A stretch of DNA of 55,303 nt. Source: a bacterium MS4. GTDB taxonomy: Bacteria; Bacillota; Clostridia; Oscillospirales; Acutalibacteraceae. The position numbers were made by a program, and so were the translations under genes. The first letter of the stretch is position 1. Each line of letters begins with the position of its first letter. Positions 1-8,266 of this stretch are shown here, piece after piece. The stretch lies in assembly GCA_000752215.1 (NCBI GenBank), contig CCFG01000013.1, positions 1-55,303 of the forward strand, given 5' to 3'. Under the pieces are notes generated by a model. The model was not told where the DNA came from, did not search any database, and saw only the letters and a program-made list of their open reading frames with translations.

Positions 1-405
1 GATGGTCACGCGCAGGGAATCATAGTCCCCCGCCGGGAGAGTCACCGTCTGGTACTCTCTGGTGGTAAAATACATGTGGACCATTTCGACATTGACGGGA
101 TAATCAAAGCCCTGCTTTTTGACTTCGTCCGCCGCCGCCGCTTTCAGCTGCGGAATGGCGGAGCGAACGGCTTCCTGTGCCTCGGCTTTATTTTTGACGT
201 TGTCCATCAGGCCGCGGCTCTCGGTAAGAATCCGGTCGCGCACCTTCAGTTTCAGCGCCTGATCCGATTCGGAGTCGGAATTTGCGAGGACGTGCAGGCG
301 AAGCACGTGGTTCGGTATATCTTCACAGCCGGCGGCAAAGCCGGTGAAGGAAAACAGCACGGTTAATATCAGTGCCAGTAAAAGCGATTTTTCAAACAGT
401 TTCAT
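1..405 (-). CDS. spoIIR: Stage II sporulation protein R (SpoIIR), 3' end cut by window edge
   Basis: SpoIIR is made in the forespore under sigma-F and exported to trigger SpoIIGA processing of pro-sigma-E in the mother cell. The 135 visible N-terminal residues start MKLFEKSLLLALILTVLFSF, a signal peptide or anchor, followed by the family signature HVLRLHVLANSDSESDQALK and then VRDRIL. The C-terminal part lies beyond base 1. The ATG at 403-405 follows an AAGGGG-like ribosome site. The B. subtilis protein is about 220 residues, so roughly 40 percent is missing here. No convincing sigma-F promoter was found in the 100 bases upstream. Identification rests on the signature; the sporulation role is family knowledge. 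Confidence 0.88.
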   Translation of the reverse strand, partial: MKLFEKSLLLALILTVLFSFTGFAAGCEDIPNHVLRLHVLANSDSESDQALKLKVRDRILTESRGLMDNVKNKAEAQEAVRSAIPQLKAAAADEVKKQGFDYPVNVEMVHMYFTTREYQTVTLPAGDYDSLRVTI

Positions 406-508
406 GTTAAGTAAGTCCCCTTCTGCATTTATGTTGCAAGGGAATTATTGACACAAAAAACCGTTTTTATTCGTTATGGCCTTAAATTGTATACATGATG
501 GGACAAAA

Positions 509-850
509 TCACTCCCACGTTTTCCATACCTCGGGCTGATAACCGACGGTCGCCTGTTTTCCGTTGCGGACGATGGGCGTTTTCAGCAGCCGCGGATTTG
601 CGAGAAGCTTTTCCTCTTTGGCCTGTTCCCCCGCGAGATAGCGGAGGAGCACAGCATCATCCTCCTTTGAATCCCCGTCAATCAGCTTCTCAAGGCCGCC
701 GACAGCCGACTTGACGCTGTTGAACTCTCCCTTGCTCATGCCGTATTTCGCAACGTCGATGCTCTGGTATTTTATTTTGCGTTCCTTAAAATAGCGTTCC
801 GCCTTTTTGGTATCAAAGCATTTCGGTTTTCCGAATATCTGAATATTCAA
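509..850 (-). CDS. ArsC/Spx/YffB-family thioredoxin-fold protein
   Basis: This is a 113-residue thioredoxin-fold protein of the ArsC/Spx family. The start is TTG at 848-850, placed by an AAAGGAGG ribosome site a few bases upstream; longer upstream reading would run into the neighbouring gene. It opens MNIQIFGKPKCFDTKKAERY, with one active-site-like cysteine (Cys11) in a C-F-D-T context. It therefore lacks the CxxC redox switch of classical Spx and is closer to the single-cysteine YffB/ArsC branch. A TPIVRNG segment near residue 90 matches the cis-proline region of the fold. It lies 25 bases after a methionine sulfoxide reductase gene, so a thiol or oxidative-stress role is plausible. Arsenate reduction is not established. 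Confidence 0.75.
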   Translation of the reverse strand: MNIQIFGKPKCFDTKKAERYFKERKIKYQSIDVAKYGMSKGEFNSVKSAVGGLEKLIDGDSKEDDAVLLRYLAGEQAKEEKLLANPRLLKTPIVRNGKQATVGYQPEVWKTWE

Positions 851-875
851 TTTTTCCTCCTTTCCCCTCCTGTGT

Positions 876-1385
876 TCACTGCAAACCGGGCAGTTCGGAC
901 CAGTCGCACGAATTTTCGATGATTCGGGCGAGCGCCTCGAGTTCGCGGGCGTCCGTTTCGTCGAAGCGGGCAAGCAGCGGACTGTCAATGTCCAGCACGC
1001 CGACGACCTGCCGATGACTGAACAGAGGAACGACGATTTCAGAATTGGAATCGCAGTCACAGGCAATGTGCCCCGGGAACTGATGGACATCCTTCACCAG
1101 CACGGTTTCCCCGCGGCTGTACGCGGTGCCGCAGACACCCTTCCCAAACGCAATATGCACACAGGCAAGCTTTCCCTGAAACGGACCGAGCAGCAGCTCC
1201 TCCCGATGCTTCAGGTAAAAGCCCGCCCAGTTGATATTCTGCAGCGCGCCGCCCAGCAGGGCGGAAGCGTTCGCCAGATTGGGAATGACGTGGCGCTCCC
1301 CCTCCAGAACCGCCTTCATCTGCGCCTTTAAAAGCGCATACATTTCTTTTTGATCTTTTGGATAAAGAGACGCTGTCTGCTCCAT
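876..1385 (-). CDS. msrC: Free methionine-(R)-sulfoxide reductase (GAF domain)
   Basis: A 169-residue single GAF-domain protein, the usual length for fRMsr. This enzyme reduces free L-methionine-(R)-sulfoxide in the cytoplasm with thioredoxin-type reductants. The diagnostic cysteines are present: one in GKLACVHIAFGKGVCGTAY and the next cysteine of the same stretch, then one or more in HIACDCDSNSEIVVP, followed by GVLDIDSP, which closes the ligand pocket. The ATG at 1385 follows GGGAGG with good spacing. It is probably cotranscribed with the ArsC-like gene 25 bases downstream, giving a small oxidative-stress unit. The function is assigned from the conserved cysteine pattern and is fairly secure. 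Confidence 0.87.
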   Translation of the reverse strand: MEQTASLYPKDQKEMYALLKAQMKAVLEGERHVIPNLANASALLGGALQNINWAGFYLKHREELLLGPFQGKLACVHIAFGKGVCGTAYSRGETVLVKDVHQFPGHIACDCDSNSEIVVPLFSHRQVVGVLDIDSPLLARFDETDARELEALARIIENSCDWSELPGLQ

Positions 1386-1472
1386 AGTAAGCCTCCCGTT
1401 TTTTACAGTGATTCCTTTCAGATTTGCAATGCCGGAACGAAACGGCTCCGCCGTTCAGACTGAAAATACGAT

Positions 1473-1510
1473 AGAAAGCCGCATTCCATTGATCGGGAAC
1501 ACGGCTTTCT
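1473..1510 (-). terminator. Putative terminator after the FAH-family gene
   Basis: Nine-base arms AGAAAGCCG and CGGCTTTCT enclose a 20-base loop just beyond the stop codon of the FAH-family gene. On the minus strand the stem is followed by a broken T-rich stretch rather than a clean run, so efficiency is uncertain. Confidence 0.5.
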
Positions 1511-1512
1511 GT

Positions 1513-2397
1513 TTATTGAACGGTATTTCTCAGCGTACCGATTTTCTCGACTTCACATTCGACCACATCGCCCGATTTTAAAAATCTCGGCGGGCAAAAG
1601 CCCATGCCGACCCCGGCGGGGGTCCCCATGGAAAGAATGGTCCCCGCTTTCAGCGTCATCCCGCAGGACAGCTCGCTGACGGCGGACTCAATCGAGGTAA
1701 TAAACAGTCCGGTGGTGCTGTCCTGCCTGATTTCCCCGTTCACCCGCGACTGGATGGACAGAACCGGGGGCCGGGTAAACTCCCCTTCCGTGACGATCCA
1801 GGGTCCCATCGGCGTAAAGCCGTCCAGACTCTTTCCAAAATACCACTGTTTGTGGCGGGTCTGAATATTTCTGGCGCTGACATCATTCATGACCGTGTAG
1901 CCGAGGACATAGGAAAAAACGTCTTTTTCCGGAACATTCCTGGCGTCCCTGCCAATGACAACGGCAAGCTCGGCCTCATAGTCCAGAGAATCCACAATGT
2001 CGAAATGGCCGTCGATCAAGCCGCCGTTCGGGACGGCCCTGTCCACCCTTTTGGAAAAATAGACGGCGGCGGCCTGATCCCGCTCGAACGTCTCCTTTTT
2101 ATAGCGGGCGGATTCCTCCGCGTGGGCGAGGAAATTGACGCCCAGACAGATAATATCCTGTGCCGGAACCGGAATGGGAGCCAGCACCTGAATATCCTGA
2201 AAAGGGACGGCTCCGTCCTCTTTCGAATCCAGCGCGCGTTGGATTTCACTCAGCCTGTCCATCCCCGCGTCCCGGATAAACGAATTCATATCTTCATACG
2301 GCAAACCGAAGCCGGCGAACGGAAAAACGCCTGTCCCGTCCTTTGACAGCACACCCGCGTTTTCTTTGCCGCCGTATAAATAAGTCAGTAATTTCAT
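1513..2397 (-). CDS. Fumarylacetoacetate hydrolase (FAH) family protein
   Basis: This 294-residue protein has the FAH C-terminal fold in its last ~210 residues. The metal-binding acidic residues lie in segments such as DYEAELAVVIG and the conserved GYTVMNDVSARN, followed by the KSLDGFTPMGPWIVT block and the terminal GTPAGVGMG loop. The family includes acylpyruvases, oxaloacetate decarboxylases and 2-hydroxyhepta-2,4-diene-1,7-dioate isomerases. The substrate cannot be told from sequence. The ATG at 2397 has an AAGGGG ribosome site. It is the last gene of a minus-strand run (PHP phosphatase, Lrp regulator, aminotransferase, ispE), and a hairpin follows it. Family call secure, substrate unknown. 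Confidence 0.85.
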   Translation of the reverse strand: MKLLTYLYGGKENAGVLSKDGTGVFPFAGFGLPYEDMNSFIRDAGMDRLSEIQRALDSKEDGAVPFQDIQVLAPIPVPAQDIICLGVNFLAHAEESARYKKETFERDQAAAVYFSKRVDRAVPNGGLIDGHFDIVDSLDYEAELAVVIGRDARNVPEKDVFSYVLGYTVMNDVSARNIQTRHKQWYFGKSLDGFTPMGPWIVTEGEFTRPPVLSIQSRVNGEIRQDSTTGLFITSIESAVSELSCGMTLKAGTILSMGTPAGVGMGFCPPRFLKSGDVVECEVEKIGTLRNTVQ

Positions 2398-2453
2398 AAG
2401 TACCCCTTTTTGTAGATGATTTTGTAAGGCAAAAAATCGAATGGCCGGGACAT

Positions 2454-3320
2454 TTACCCCTGAAGCAGACAGCCGGACGAAGCCGGCTCACAGACAAAGG
2501 CTTCGGGATAAACGCCCTTCAGCGCCGATTGGCAGGACACGGCCCTTCCATCCTCTTCAAAAATACCGAAGACGGCCGAGCCGCTTCCGGTCATGCACGC
2601 ACCGAGCGCGCCGTGCCGAAGCATCGCGTTTTTGATATGCGCCGCTTCGGCAAGGTGCATCACCTGTTCAAACTCGTTGCCAAGATTCCGTGCGACCTCG
2701 CCTAGGTCTCCCTTTCGGACCGCGTCGAGCATGACGGCGGAAAAACCGCTTTCTTTTTTCGAGGCGGCGTCCGCCAGCGCATAGGCCCTTTTGGTGTCGA
2801 CCCCCACCGGCGGCTTACAGATCACAATACGGCACGGGGGCAGGGCGGGCAAAGCCGTCAGCTTTTCCCCGATCCCTTCGGCAAGCGCGGTCCCGCCGAC
2901 AACGCAGAACGGAACGTCCGCACCGATTTTCAGCCCGATTTCACAGAGCGTTTGCTCCGGTAAACCGGCGCCGTATATTTGGTTCAGCGCAAGCAGTACG
3001 GCGGCGGCGTCGGCACTTCCGCCGCCCAGTCCGGCCTGGGACGGGATCGCCTTATCGATATGTACCGTCAGATTCGGGTTAATGCCGGTATGGGCAAAAA
3101 AGGCCGACGCGGCTTTATAAACGGTATTAAGTTCATTACAGGGAATTTCGCTCCGGTCACAGAAAAGGCGGATGCCCTTTCCTTCCGTATGGAGCGTAAG
3201 GGTGTCGCAAAGGGTGACGGACTGCATCACCATGCGCAGAAAATGATAGCCGTCCTCCCGTTTCCCGGTAATATCCAGCGTAAGGTTGATTTTCGCGTTT
3301 GCTTTGACTGTGAAAGGCAT
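2454..3320 (-). CDS. ispE: 4-diphosphocytidyl-2-C-methyl-D-erythritol kinase (IspE)
   Basis: IspE phosphorylates CDP-methylerythritol in the MEP isoprenoid pathway. The 288-residue protein is of normal length for this GHMP kinase. It begins with the family motif ANAKINLTLDI, where the lysine is catalytic, and carries the glycine-rich ATP loop IPSQAGLGGGSADAAA at residues 92-106. The C-terminal GHMP signature GACMTGSGSAVFGIF is intact. AGAGGAG precedes the ATG at the expected distance. It starts 23 bases after the aminotransferase gene, so it is probably translated from the same transcript, although the two functions are unrelated. Confidence 0.95.
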   Translation of the reverse strand: MPFTVKANAKINLTLDITGKREDGYHFLRMVMQSVTLCDTLTLHTEGKGIRLFCDRSEIPCNELNTVYKAASAFFAHTGINPNLTVHIDKAIPSQAGLGGGSADAAAVLLALNQIYGAGLPEQTLCEIGLKIGADVPFCVVGGTALAEGIGEKLTALPALPPCRIVICKPPVGVDTKRAYALADAASKKESGFSAVMLDAVRKGDLGEVARNLGNEFEQVMHLAEAAHIKNAMLRHGALGACMTGSGSAVFGIFEEDGRAVSCQSALKGVYPEAFVCEPASSGCLLQG

Positions 3321-3343
3321 CCTTGTGTTCTCCTCTTCCGGCC

Positions 3344-4513
3344 TTATAAGCTCTTCAGGAAATGGCCGATCCGCGACATTGCTTCCGTAATATGCTTAAT
3401 GGAGTACGAATAGGACACGCGGACATACCCTTCCCCGCAGCTGCCGAAAGCGTCGCCCGGAACGACCGCGACATGCTCCGCGTAAATCAGCTTTTCGCAG
3501 AAAGCCTGGGAAGTCATTCCCGTTTTCTTAATGCAGGGGAACACATAGAAGGCCCCCTCCGGCTCAAAGCAGGTCAGCCCCATGGAATTGAAACCGTCCA
3601 CAATCAGCCGGCGGCGCATGTCGTACTGTTCCCGCATTTCGTCAATGTCGCCGTCACCGTTTTTCAGGGCTTCGATCGCGGCGTACTGCGCCATGGTGGG
3701 AGCGCTCATGATGCCGTATTGATGAAGCTTCGTCATCTGCCCGACGATTTCCTTCGGCCCTACGGCATAGCCGAGGCGCCAGCCGGTCATGGCAAACGCT
3801 TTGGAAAAACCGTTCACGACAACGGTGCGTTCCTTCATTCCTTCGATCGCGGCAAAAGAGACGTGGCGGGTATCGCCGTAGGTGAGCTCGCTGTAGATTT
3901 CGTCCGAAAGCACCAGCAGGTCGTTTTCCCGGACGACCTCGGCGATCTCCTCCAGATTTTTGCGGCGCATGACCGCGCCGGTCGGGTTGTTGGGGAAAGG
4001 AAGAATCAGCAGCTTCGTTTTCGGCGTGATCTTCTCCCGCAGCGCTTTCGCGGTCAGACGGAATTGATCCTCCTGCTTCGTTTCGATCGTGATCGGCACG
4101 CCGCCCGCCATTTCCGTCAGCGGACGGTAGCACACAAAGCTCGGTTCGGGGATCAGCACTTCCTCGCCGGGGTTAATCAGGCAGCGGATACACAGATCGA
4201 TCGCCTCGCTGCCCCCAACCGTCACGACGACGTCCGTCTTTGCCTCATATTCAATATGGTAGCGGCGCTTCAGCCATCGGCAGATTTCTTCCCTCAGCTC
4301 TATAAATCCGCGGTTCGGCGAATACCAAGTCTTGCCGTCCTCCAGCGATTTGATTCCCTCCTGGCGGACATGCCAAGGCGTGGAAAAGTCGGGTTCGCCG
4401 ATGGACAGGGAGATCACGTTCTCCATTTCGTTTGCAATATCGAAAAAGCGGCGGATTCCGGACGGCTTCAGCTGCCTGATTTCCTTATTGAGCACGGACT
4501 GGTAATCAATCAC
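3344..4513 (-). CDS. PLP-dependent class I/II aminotransferase
   Basis: A fold-type I aminotransferase of about 389 residues. The Schiff-base lysine is in NGFSKAFAMTGWRLGY at about residue 238. The N-terminal ISLSIGEPDF, the PFPNNPTG loop and LVLSDEIYSEL complete the class signature. It resembles aromatic or PatA-like aminotransferases; the amino donor cannot be fixed from sequence. I chose GTG at 4513 because AGGAG sits 6-7 bases upstream; an in-frame GTG at 4522 would sit on top of that site. The gene overlaps the end of the Lrp-family regulator by 8 bases, suggesting translational coupling. An Lrp regulator paired with an aminotransferase suggests amino-acid-responsive control, which is inference. 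Confidence 0.9.
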   Translation of the reverse strand: MIDYQSVLNKEIRQLKPSGIRRFFDIANEMENVISLSIGEPDFSTPWHVRQEGIKSLEDGKTWYSPNRGFIELREEICRWLKRRYHIEYEAKTDVVVTVGGSEAIDLCIRCLINPGEEVLIPEPSFVCYRPLTEMAGGVPITIETKQEDQFRLTAKALREKITPKTKLLILPFPNNPTGAVMRRKNLEEIAEVVRENDLLVLSDEIYSELTYGDTRHVSFAAIEGMKERTVVVNGFSKAFAMTGWRLGYAVGPKEIVGQMTKLHQYGIMSAPTMAQYAAIEALKNGDGDIDEMREQYDMRRRLIVDGFNSMGLTCFEPEGAFYVFPCIKKTGMTSQAFCEKLIYAEHVAVVPGDAFGSCGEGYVRVSYSYSIKHITEAMSRIGHFLKSL

Positions 4514-4991
4514 ACAGAACACTCCTTCTCTCGTCCTTCTCGTCCTCGGAGTTGAGGATGACGCCGCCGTCTTTGTAGCGGGTCAGGATAAAGTGGGTGG
4601 CTGTGGAAAGGACGGAGTCGAGCGTGGACAGGCGGCGCATAACGAACATGGCGATTTCCTGCATGCTTTTGCCGTGCACCTTGACCGCCAGATCATAGCC
4701 GCCGGACATCAGGTAAACGCTTTCCACCTCGTCAAACTGCATAATGCGGTTGGCAATTTCATCAAAGCCGCGGTCGCGCTTCGGCGATACGCGCAGCTCG
4801 ATCAGCGCGCTTGCTTTATTCTCATCGATTTTTTCCCAGTTGATAAGCGCTTTATAACCCCTGATAACCCCTTGCTTTTCGTAATCGGCGATCGCGTCGG
4901 CGACCTCGTCCGGGGTCTTGTTCAGCATAACGGCCAGCTGTTCGGTGCTCAGGCGTGCATTTTCATCCAAAAGATTCAGTAAACGGTCCAT
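4506..4991 (-). CDS. Lrp/AsnC-family transcriptional regulator
   Basis: A 161-residue regulator with an N-terminal winged helix-turn-helix (MDRLLNLLDENARLSTEQLA onward) and a C-terminal RAM domain (LIELRVSPKRDRGFDEIANR onward, including the GGYDLAVKVHG core). Lrp-type proteins form octamers and sense amino acids through the RAM domain. The start was set at the ATG ending at 4991, which has GGGAGG nine bases upstream. An in-frame ATG five codons earlier would overlap that ribosome site. It overlaps the following aminotransferase gene, its most likely target or partner. The ligand is unknown. Confidence 0.9.
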   Translation of the reverse strand: MDRLLNLLDENARLSTEQLAVMLNKTPDEVADAIADYEKQGVIRGYKALINWEKIDENKASALIELRVSPKRDRGFDEIANRIMQFDEVESVYLMSGGYDLAVKVHGKSMQEIAMFVMRRLSTLDSVLSTATHFILTRYKDGGVILNSEDEKDERRSVLCD

Positions 4992-5020
4992 AATAATTCC
5001 TCCCAAAATTTTTCATGAAT

Positions 5021-5833
5021 TTAAGATATCGGTAAAAATTTAGGTATATGATGTTGATAGACGGTAAAATGATGGAAGCCCGCGGCAAGCAAAAGGCTGA
5101 GCCCCTTTTCCACCCCGCCCCCCACGTCGGCCCAGCGGTGTGCGTCCGAGCCGATGGTGATCAGCTTGCCGCCCAGCTCGCGGTAACGGGCCAGCACCGG
5201 CAGATCCGGCAGGGTCGTGCCGATTTTCTGGCGGAGGCCCGAAGTGTTGATTTCCAGCGCCCTGTGCTTTAGGATCAGCGCTCTCAGCACCTCGTCTATT
5301 CTTCCTTCAAATTTTTGATTGTCGATTTTGATGTCGTGTTCGCCGACAATATACCGCCAGGGATAGGTCAAGTGGGCAAGCGAATCGAATTTTCCCCATT
5401 CGATTACTTCCAGAATCTCGTCGAAATATCTTTCCAGGGCATCGTCGACATCCGCGTAACTGTAATCCAAATCGTAAAAATCCACACTGTTTTTAATGCT
5501 GTGCACGGAAGCAAGCACAAAATCGAAATCGCAGGAGCCGAGAACATCGTCCGCGGCGGCAGTGTCCTGTACAGGCTGTCCGAGCTCCACTCCGGCATAG
5601 ACATGCAGGCGGCTGTGAAAAACAGCGCCCGCCTTGCGCGCTTCAAAATAAGACTGCCGGATGCTTCTGTCGTACTCTTCCTCACGGTAGACGTTGCATT
5701 CGCAATGGTCCGTCATGGTGATGGAATAAAGCCCGAGCCGAACCGCGCTTTCGCACATCATCATGGTCGGGTCGTTGGCGTCACGGGAACAGTCGGAATG
5801 GACGTGGCTGTCCGATATATAATGATATTTCAT
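5021..5833 (-). CDS. PHP-domain phosphatase, histidinol-phosphatase (HisJ) type
   Basis: This 270-residue PHP-family metallo-phosphatase carries the four PHP motifs: DSHVHSDCS near the start, ITMTDHCE, VYAGVELG, and the C-terminal TIGSDAHRWADVG. Internal FVLASVHSIK and SLAHLTYPWRY supply the further histidines expected for a trinuclear metal site. Length and motif order match the histidinol-phosphatase (HisJ/HisK) subfamily, which catalyses the penultimate step of histidine synthesis. No other his gene is nearby, so a different phosphoester substrate is possible. GGGAGG precedes the ATG. The gene heads the minus-strand run with the Lrp regulator and aminotransferase. Confidence 0.85.
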   Translation of the reverse strand: MKYHYISDSHVHSDCSRDANDPTMMMCESAVRLGLYSITMTDHCECNVYREEEYDRSIRQSYFEARKAGAVFHSRLHVYAGVELGQPVQDTAAADDVLGSCDFDFVLASVHSIKNSVDFYDLDYSYADVDDALERYFDEILEVIEWGKFDSLAHLTYPWRYIVGEHDIKIDNQKFEGRIDEVLRALILKHRALEINTSGLRQKIGTTLPDLPVLARYRELGGKLITIGSDAHRWADVGGGVEKGLSLLLAAGFHHFTVYQHHIPKFLPIS

Positions 5834-5997
5834 AAATTTCCTCCCGGTAAAAAACGAATTGCCTCAATTTGCCTTATTAATATAACATAGTATCATAAAA
5901 CGCTGTATATTTATAGGTCAATCATCAATATTTTTGCACCCAATAAAAGGGCTTATATTTGAACAGATTGACTACTCCGTGCGCCCCACGGCTTCTA

Positions 5998-6026
5998 TTG
6001 ACAAGAATTCAAATGTCGTTCATAAT
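5998..6026 (+). promoter_or_regulatory. Sigma-A-type promoter for the ACT-PFL pair
   Basis: TTGACA at 5998-6003 and CATAAT at 6021-6026 are separated by exactly 17 bases, with the start codon of the ACT gene 46 bases further on. The 239-base gap upstream of the gene otherwise holds only AT-rich sequence. Confidence 0.72.
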
Positions 6027-6072
6027 GAAGTGTAAGTTTTTTCCTAACAATATTCATCTGGAGGTAATAACT

Positions 6073-6342
6073 ATGCGTGCGGTAATTACGGTCATAGGCA
6101 AAGATATGGTAGGCATCCTTGCCAGGGTTTCTACGATCTGTGCCGACAACGGCGTCAACGTAGTAGAAGTGACACAATCCATTTTACAGGACCTGTTCGC
6201 CATGATCATGATGGTCGATATTTCAAAATCCACCATCCCTTTCAACGAGCTTTCGGACAAGCTCACGGCAATCGGCAGCGATATGAACCTGACCATCCAC
6301 GTCATGCACGAGGATATCTTCAACTCCATGCACCGGATATAA
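6073..6342 (+). CDS. ACT-domain protein (UPF0237 family)
   Basis: An 89-residue protein consisting of one ACT domain, a small-molecule (often amino-acid) binding fold. It begins MRAVITVIGKDMVGILARVS, matching the first strand and helix of the UPF0237 family, and ends with IHVMHEDIFNSMHRI, also typical. The ATG at 6073 follows GGAGG with ideal spacing; reading further upstream would place the start inside the promoter. The gene lies 39 bases before the PFL (UPF0210) gene. This pairing is conserved in many Firmicutes and archaea, suggesting that the ACT protein regulates the PFL protein. No biochemical function is firmly known. Confidence 0.9.
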   Translation: MRAVITVIGKDMVGILARVSTICADNGVNVVEVTQSILQDLFAMIMMVDISKSTIPFNELSDKLTAIGSDMNLTIHVMHEDIFNSMHRI

Positions 6343-6381
6343 AAGCCTACATTATATAAAAGAAGGGTCTGAGGACAAGCA

Positions 6382-7740
6382 ATGGTCAACTCCCACGACA
6401 TACTGGAAACCATCAACATGATTGACAATGAAAATCTGGACGTACGCACCATTACAATGGGGATTTCCCTTTTGGACTGCGTCGATTCGGACATTGATAA
6501 ATCCTGCGATAAAATCTACGATAAAATTTGCCGTTACGCGGGTAATCTGGTAAAAACCGGCGAAGATATCAGCAAAGAATACGGCATCCCGATCATTCAC
6601 AAAAGAATTGCCGTTACCCCCATCGCGATGGTCGCGGCCGCGTGCCCCGGCAACAACCCGGTGCATTTTGCCAAAGCCCTTGACCGCGCCGCTAAATCGA
6701 CCGGCGTCAACTTCATCGGCGGTTATTCCGCGCTGGTTCACAAGGGATTCGCGCCCGGCGACTACGCCCTGATCAAGAGCATTCCGGAAGCGCTGAGCGA
6801 GACGGAATTCGTCTGCTCCTCCGTCAATATCGGAACGACCAAGGCGGGCATCAACATGGACGCCGTAGCCAAAATGGGCAAAATCATCCGCGAGCTGGCG
6901 GAGGCCACCGCCGACCGGGACTGCATTGGCGCGGCCAAGCTGGTCGTCTTCTGCAACGCGCCGGAGGACAACCCGTTTATGGCGGGCGCCTTCCACGGGG
7001 CGGGCGAACCGGACTGCGTGATCAATGTGGGCGTTTCCGGCCCCGGCGTCGTCCGCGCGGCGCTGGCAAAGGCCGGCGACTGCGACATTACGGCGGTAGC
7101 GGATATCATTAAGAAAACGGCGTTTAAAATCACACGCATGGGCCAGCTGGTGGCGCAGGAAGCTTCCCGCAGGCTGTACGTTCCGTTCGGTATCGTCGAC
7201 CTTTCCCTTGCTCCGACTCCGGCCGTGGGCGATTCCGTGGCGTATATTCTGGAGGAAATGGGCCTTGAGTGCTGCGGCGCACACGGCACGACCGCCGCTC
7301 TTGCCCTTCTGAACGATGCCGTCAAAAAAGGCGGCGTTATGGCGTCCTCCCATGTAGGCGGGCTATCCGGCGCGTTTATCCCAGTGACGGAAGACGCGGG
7401 CATGATCCACGCCGCGCGGTGCGGCGCGCTGAGCATCGTCAAGCTGGAAGCAATGACCGCCGTATGCTCCGTAGGTCTGGACATGATCGCTGTCCCGGGC
7501 GACACGCCCGCAGAAATTCTCTCCGCCATAATTGCGGATGAAGCCGCGATCGGCATGGTCAACTCAAAGACGACCGCCGTGCGCATCATTCCGGCTATCG
7601 GGAAAAAGGCCGGAGAAGAGCTGAATTTCGGCGGCCTTCTGGGCGGCGGCCCCGTAATGGAAGTCAACCGGTACTCCCCTTTGAAATTTATAGAGCGCGG
7701 CGGAAGGATTCCCGCACCGATGCAGAGCCTAAAAAATTAG
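6382..7740 (+). CDS. PFL family protein (UPF0210)
   Basis: A 452-residue member of UPF0210, a family related in fold to pyruvate formate-lyase/glycyl-radical barrels but without an established activity. The sequence is typical in length and composition: [20 protein letters not shown] at the N-terminus, the central [11 protein letters not shown], and a glycine-rich end [17 protein letters not shown]. No glycyl-radical motif was seen. It is translated with the ACT-domain gene from the promoter near 6 kb. The pair may sense or process an amino-acid-like metabolite, which is inference from the ACT partner. No clear terminator follows; the next promoter starts about 100 bases on. Confidence 0.9.
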   Translation: MVNSHDILETINMIDNENLDVRTITMGISLLDCVDSDIDKSCDKIYDKICRYAGNLVKTGEDISKEYGIPIIHKRIAVTPIAMVAAACPGNNPVHFAKALDRAAKSTGVNFIGGYSALVHKGFAPGDYALIKSIPEALSETEFVCSSVNIGTTKAGINMDAVAKMGKIIRELAEATADRDCIGAAKLVVFCNAPEDNPFMAGAFHGAGEPDCVINVGVSGPGVVRAALAKAGDCDITAVADIIKKTAFKITRMGQLVAQEASRRLYVPFGIVDLSLAPTPAVGDSVAYILEEMGLECCGAHGTTAALALLNDAVKKGGVMASSHVGGLSGAFIPVTEDAGMIHAARCGALSIVKLEAMTAVCSVGLDMIAVPGDTPAEILSAIIADEAAIGMVNSKTTAVRIIPAIGKKAGEELNFGGLLGGGPVMEVNRYSPLKFIERGGRIPAPMQSLKN

Positions 7741-7840
7741 ATCGAAATACCACTTTATAAGGCCCTTCGTTTTTCTGCTAATTTAAACACAATGTATAAT
7801 TTTATAAAAAACAAAGCCGCTCCTTGCGTATTATTGCACA

Positions 7841-7869
7841 TTGTAAAAGCCGCACAACAGGACTATAAT
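7841..7869 (+). promoter_or_regulatory. Sigma-A-type promoter of the V-ATPase operon
   Basis: TTGTAA at 7841-7846 and a consensus TATAAT at 7864-7869 are separated by 17 bases. Transcription would start near 7876, leaving about 73 bases of leader before the first ATPase gene. The leader is AT-rich and shows no strong hairpin. Confidence 0.72.
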
Positions 7870-7948
7870 AGATAATCGCCGAGTATGTAATATGTTTACA
7901 AATATTTTGAAATAAATTGTTTATTTCGCCATGAGGAGGCGCGGTCAA

Positions 7949-8260
7949 ATGCAGGATTTGATTAAACAGATTGTCGAAATGGACCGTCAGGCCAGGGAGA
8001 TCACGGACGCGGCCCAGCGGGAAAAAGTCAGTTCCGAAAAGGAAGTCGCGGGAAAACGGGAACAGATTCGAAACGATTATCTGGAAAGAGCCAGAAAACG
8101 GATTGTACTGAACGAACCGAGCGAACGCGCGGCTGCCGAGACCGAATGGAATGAAAAAAAGAAGAAAATCGTCGAGCTTTCTTCAAAGCTTGACGACCTT
8201 TACGCCAAAAACGGCGACACTTGGGTAAATGCAATCGTTGCGCGCGTATTAGGAGAGTGA
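7949..8260 (+). CDS. V/A-type ATPase peripheral-stalk small subunit (G/H-like)
   Basis: A 103-residue, highly charged, almost wholly helical protein. Long runs of E, K, R and Q with heptad spacing (for example AQREKVSSEKEVAGKREQI) indicate coiled coil. This matches the G/H (AhaH) stalk subunit that pairs with subunit E to form the peripheral stalk of V/A-type ATPases. The C-terminus is globular and different from archaeal AhaH, so the assignment relies partly on operon position. The ATG at 7949 follows AGGAGG by 10 bases; an in-frame ATG at 7931 overlaps that site. It is the first gene of the operon, 6 bases before subunit C. Confidence 0.72.
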   Translation: MQDLIKQIVEMDRQAREITDAAQREKVSSEKEVAGKREQIRNDYLERARKRIVLNEPSERAAAETEWNEKKKKIVELSSKLDDLYAKNGDTWVNAIVARVLGE

Positions 8261-8266
8261 TAAAAA

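Noticed and set aside
3362-4555. 397-codon open frame antisense to the aminotransferase
   Set aside because: The sense gene has the full PLP-enzyme motifs; the antisense frame has none.
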